A stretch of DNA of 9,036 bases, from NCBI GenBank assembly GCA_003541985.1, contig DPLM01000018.1, forward strand, positions 1 through 9,036, given 5' to 3'. Shown here piece by piece: positions 7,575-9,036 of the stretch (positions within the stretch are counted from its first letter, which is position 1; each line of letters begins with the position of its first letter). The DNA comes from Deltaproteobacteria bacterium. Its GTDB lineage: Bacteria; SAR324; NAC60-12. The notes beneath the pieces were generated by a model. The model searched no databases. It saw only the letters and a list, made by a program, of their open reading frames with translations, and had not been told where the DNA came from. The translations under genes were made by a program, and so were the position numbers.

Positions 7575-9036
7575 GCCACTACTGCTTTTTCTGCTTTGGT
7601 TCATTGGCGCCGGCTCTCTTGCAGCACAAAGTTTGCTGAGCCAGCCACAGGAGCTAGAGCAAGGTCTGCGACAGCTTTTTCCTCCGATCTCCGCTTCTGC
7701 TTCGTCAGCTGTTACTGCTCAACGCGAACAGTCTTCATCTGGTGTGGTTTTTCCCTACCGCTACAGGGGGAACATCCCAGAGCTGGACGCTTTGCTACCG
7801 GCAGATCCAGAATTGGCTGCGGAAGAATTGATTCGCCAACAAGCCTTGTTGCCAGAGGAAGAGAAAGAATACTACCGCTTGCGAATCGGGGCTGCTCAAA
7901 TAGATCGCTCGAACGTAGACAGCTTCGCAAAAGCCTTTCTCTCCCACTATCCTCGTAGTCGCTACCGTGATCAGGTTTTTTTACTCTGGTTGGAGCAAAG
8001 CCCGGTCTGGACACCTACCTTGGAAGCCGCAGCATCTATTTTTGTGCAGGATGCTGATTCTCAGCAACTACGCTACTACTGGTCACTACGTGGCCGAACT
8101 GCCGAAAATCAGGGCAACCTAGTTGACGCCTTGCGCTATCGCCTGCAGGAAGCACGCTTCCTGGATAATGAGCAACAAAAAGAATTCAATAGAACCCTGG
8201 AGAGCTTATTTAAAAAAATTTCCAATTCCAGCGTGCTTGAGCAATTCAGTAATGAGTTTGCCGACGTTCCCTTTATTCAGCAGGCACTCCCCCAACTACG
8301 ATTGGAAAGGCTTGTAAAGGAGAGGAATTATGCAGAGGGACTATTGCTCTGTGAGCAGCTACTGCAGAAAGCTAGTCTAAAGGGAGATCGTGCAGAGATC
8401 CTAAGCCTGGAGAACTTACAGGAGTTCCTGCGACGCCGTGCTCAACTCAAACCCTATCGAGTTGGTGTGCTGCTGCCGTTGACTACCACCATTCCTACCG
8501 CAGCACGCCTGACACAGCAGGTGATTGAAGGATTGCGGCTAGCTTTACAAAAAGCTCCTCCCCTCCCCAAGGACAACCACACTGTAGAGCCCATAGAGCC
8601 TTTGGTTGACAACCTCACGAAATCAACTCCAGCCGACAATACCAGCGTGACCACGGAAACAGAAATGGTGGTTGCCACTTCGACAGACAATATCACTCCT
8701 GTGAATGATTTCGCGGATCCAGTGACATTTTCTCGGATAGATAACCAGACTGCTCCTCAGCCAGACAATCAAACGGAGATCATCAAGGCAGAGCCCCTAC
8801 AACTTCCCTTACCACCTCGGTGGGAAGTTGTGTTCCGTGACACGAAACTGGATCCTGATACCACTCGGCAGGGATTCCGTGAATTGGTAGAGGATGAGCA
8901 TGTGATGGCAGTCATTGGCCCACTGGCCCGCAGAACCTCTGAAGCAGCGGCGGTGGAAGCGGAAGCATTAAAAGTACCGATGATTTCACTCTCGGTAACC
9001 ACCAGTATCGCCGATCTGGGGGACTATGTTTTCCGC
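7537..9036 (+). CDS. Exported penicillin-binding-protein activator-like protein (Peripla_BP_6 domain), 3' partial
   Basis: The frame runs open to the window end, giving 500 residues. From the ATG at 7537 a Sec signal is visible: Lys13, a hydrophobic core LLLFLLWFIGAGS, then LAAQ with cleavage near Ala30. Residues about 40-300 are mostly helical and rich in Leu, Glu, Gln and Arg, like TPR-type repeats. From about 306 (PYRVGVLLPLT) the start of a periplasmic-binding fold appears: EGLRLAL, WEVVFRDTKLDPDT, MAVIGPLARRTSEAAA and VPMISLSVTTS. Helical repeats plus such a domain are known from LpoA-like activators of peptidoglycan synthases and from related branched-chain amino acid-binding proteins, so the role is inferred. 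Residues 340-428 are a low-complexity insertion. The start is uncertain: the frame is open back to 7411, ATG 7480 is possible, and the ribosome site is weak. No lipobox is seen after a hydrophobic core. Confidence 0.75.
   Translation, partial: MSRLSGCSCQYYKPLLLFLLWFIGAGSLAAQSLLSQPQELEQGLRQLFPPISASASSAVTAQREQSSSGVVFPYRYRGNIPELDALLPADPELAAEELIRQQALLPEEEKEYYRLRIGAAQIDRSNVDSFAKAFLSHYPRSRYRDQVFLLWLEQSPVWTPTLEAAASIFVQDADSQQLRYYWSLRGRTAENQGNLVDALRYRLQEARFLDNEQQKEFNRTLESLFKKISNSSVLEQFSNEFADVPFIQQALPQLRLERLVKERNYAEGLLLCEQLLQKASLKGDRAEILSLENLQEFLRRRAQLKPYRVGVLLPLTTTIPTAARLTQQVIEGLRLALQKAPPLPKDNHTVEPIEPLVDNLTKSTPADNTSVTTETEMVVATSTDNITPVNDFADPVTFSRIDNQTAPQPDNQTEIIKAEPLQLPLPPRWEVVFRDTKLDPDTTRQGFRELVEDEHVMAVIGPLARRTSEAAAVEAEALKVPMISLSVTTSIADLGDYVFR
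8799..8831. repeat. Inverted repeat, 10-bp arms, at the end of the low-complexity segment
   Basis: ACAACTTCCC (8799-8808) and GGGAAGTTGT (8822-8831) are perfect reverse complements with a 13-base spacer. It lies inside the coding sequence, exactly where the insertion returns to the conserved fold. Confidence 0.65.

Noticed and set aside
7596..7958. 120-codon frame overlapping the PBP activator gene
   Set aside because: The other frame, open to the window end, carries the signal peptide and the recognised domain, so this one is a shadow.
8454..9002. Minus-strand frames of 80 and 77 codons
   Set aside because: They are Ser/Thr/Val-rich antisense shadows of the plus-strand gene with no ribosome site or family resemblance.

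Overview
The window is a gene-dense, all-plus-strand stretch of a bacterial chromosome. It holds nine protein-coding genes or gene parts and no RNA gene, CRISPR array or insertion sequence that I can see. The cell is Gram-negative: it has a periplasmic azurin and a di-haem cytochrome c with Sec signals, a lipoprotein, and an exported protein resembling outer-membrane penicillin-binding-protein activators. It uses the folate-dependent tRNA methyltransferase TrmFO and makes selenoproteins (SelB). This mixture fits a deltaproteobacterium-like or related lineage (marine SAR324-type groups are one guess), but the window does not settle the taxonomy.

Region 1 (1-2035): the 3' part of trmFO overlaps uppP by four bases (ATGA), and 12 bases after uppP comes a gene for a 67-residue lipoprotein. 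The three look like one transcript joining tRNA modification and cell-wall lipid carrier recycling.

Region 2 (2036-3407): after a 232-base non-coding gap come a di-haem c4/c553-like cytochrome and an azurin, 30 bases apart. Both are exported electron carriers and probably form one operon serving a periplasmic redox partner outside the window. The two halves of the cytochrome are unusually alike.

Region 3 (3408-5450): a 276-base gap with two inverted repeats, one of them REP-like, leads to ilvD (branched-chain amino acid synthesis). The short gap after ilvD holds a possible hairpin.

Region 4 (5451-9036): selB (the Sec-tRNA elongation factor) is followed by a possible 50-residue membrane protein, then by the first 500 codons of a large exported protein with a helical N-terminal part and a Peripla_BP_6-type domain. 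That domain is interrupted by an 89-residue low-complexity segment. This last gene runs off the window.

Most of the window is housekeeping and respiratory genes. I found no convincing new defence or mobile system. The points most worth checking are the tandem-duplicated cytochrome paired with azurin, the small ORF between selB and the PBP activator, the low-complexity insertion, and several clean inverted repeats.
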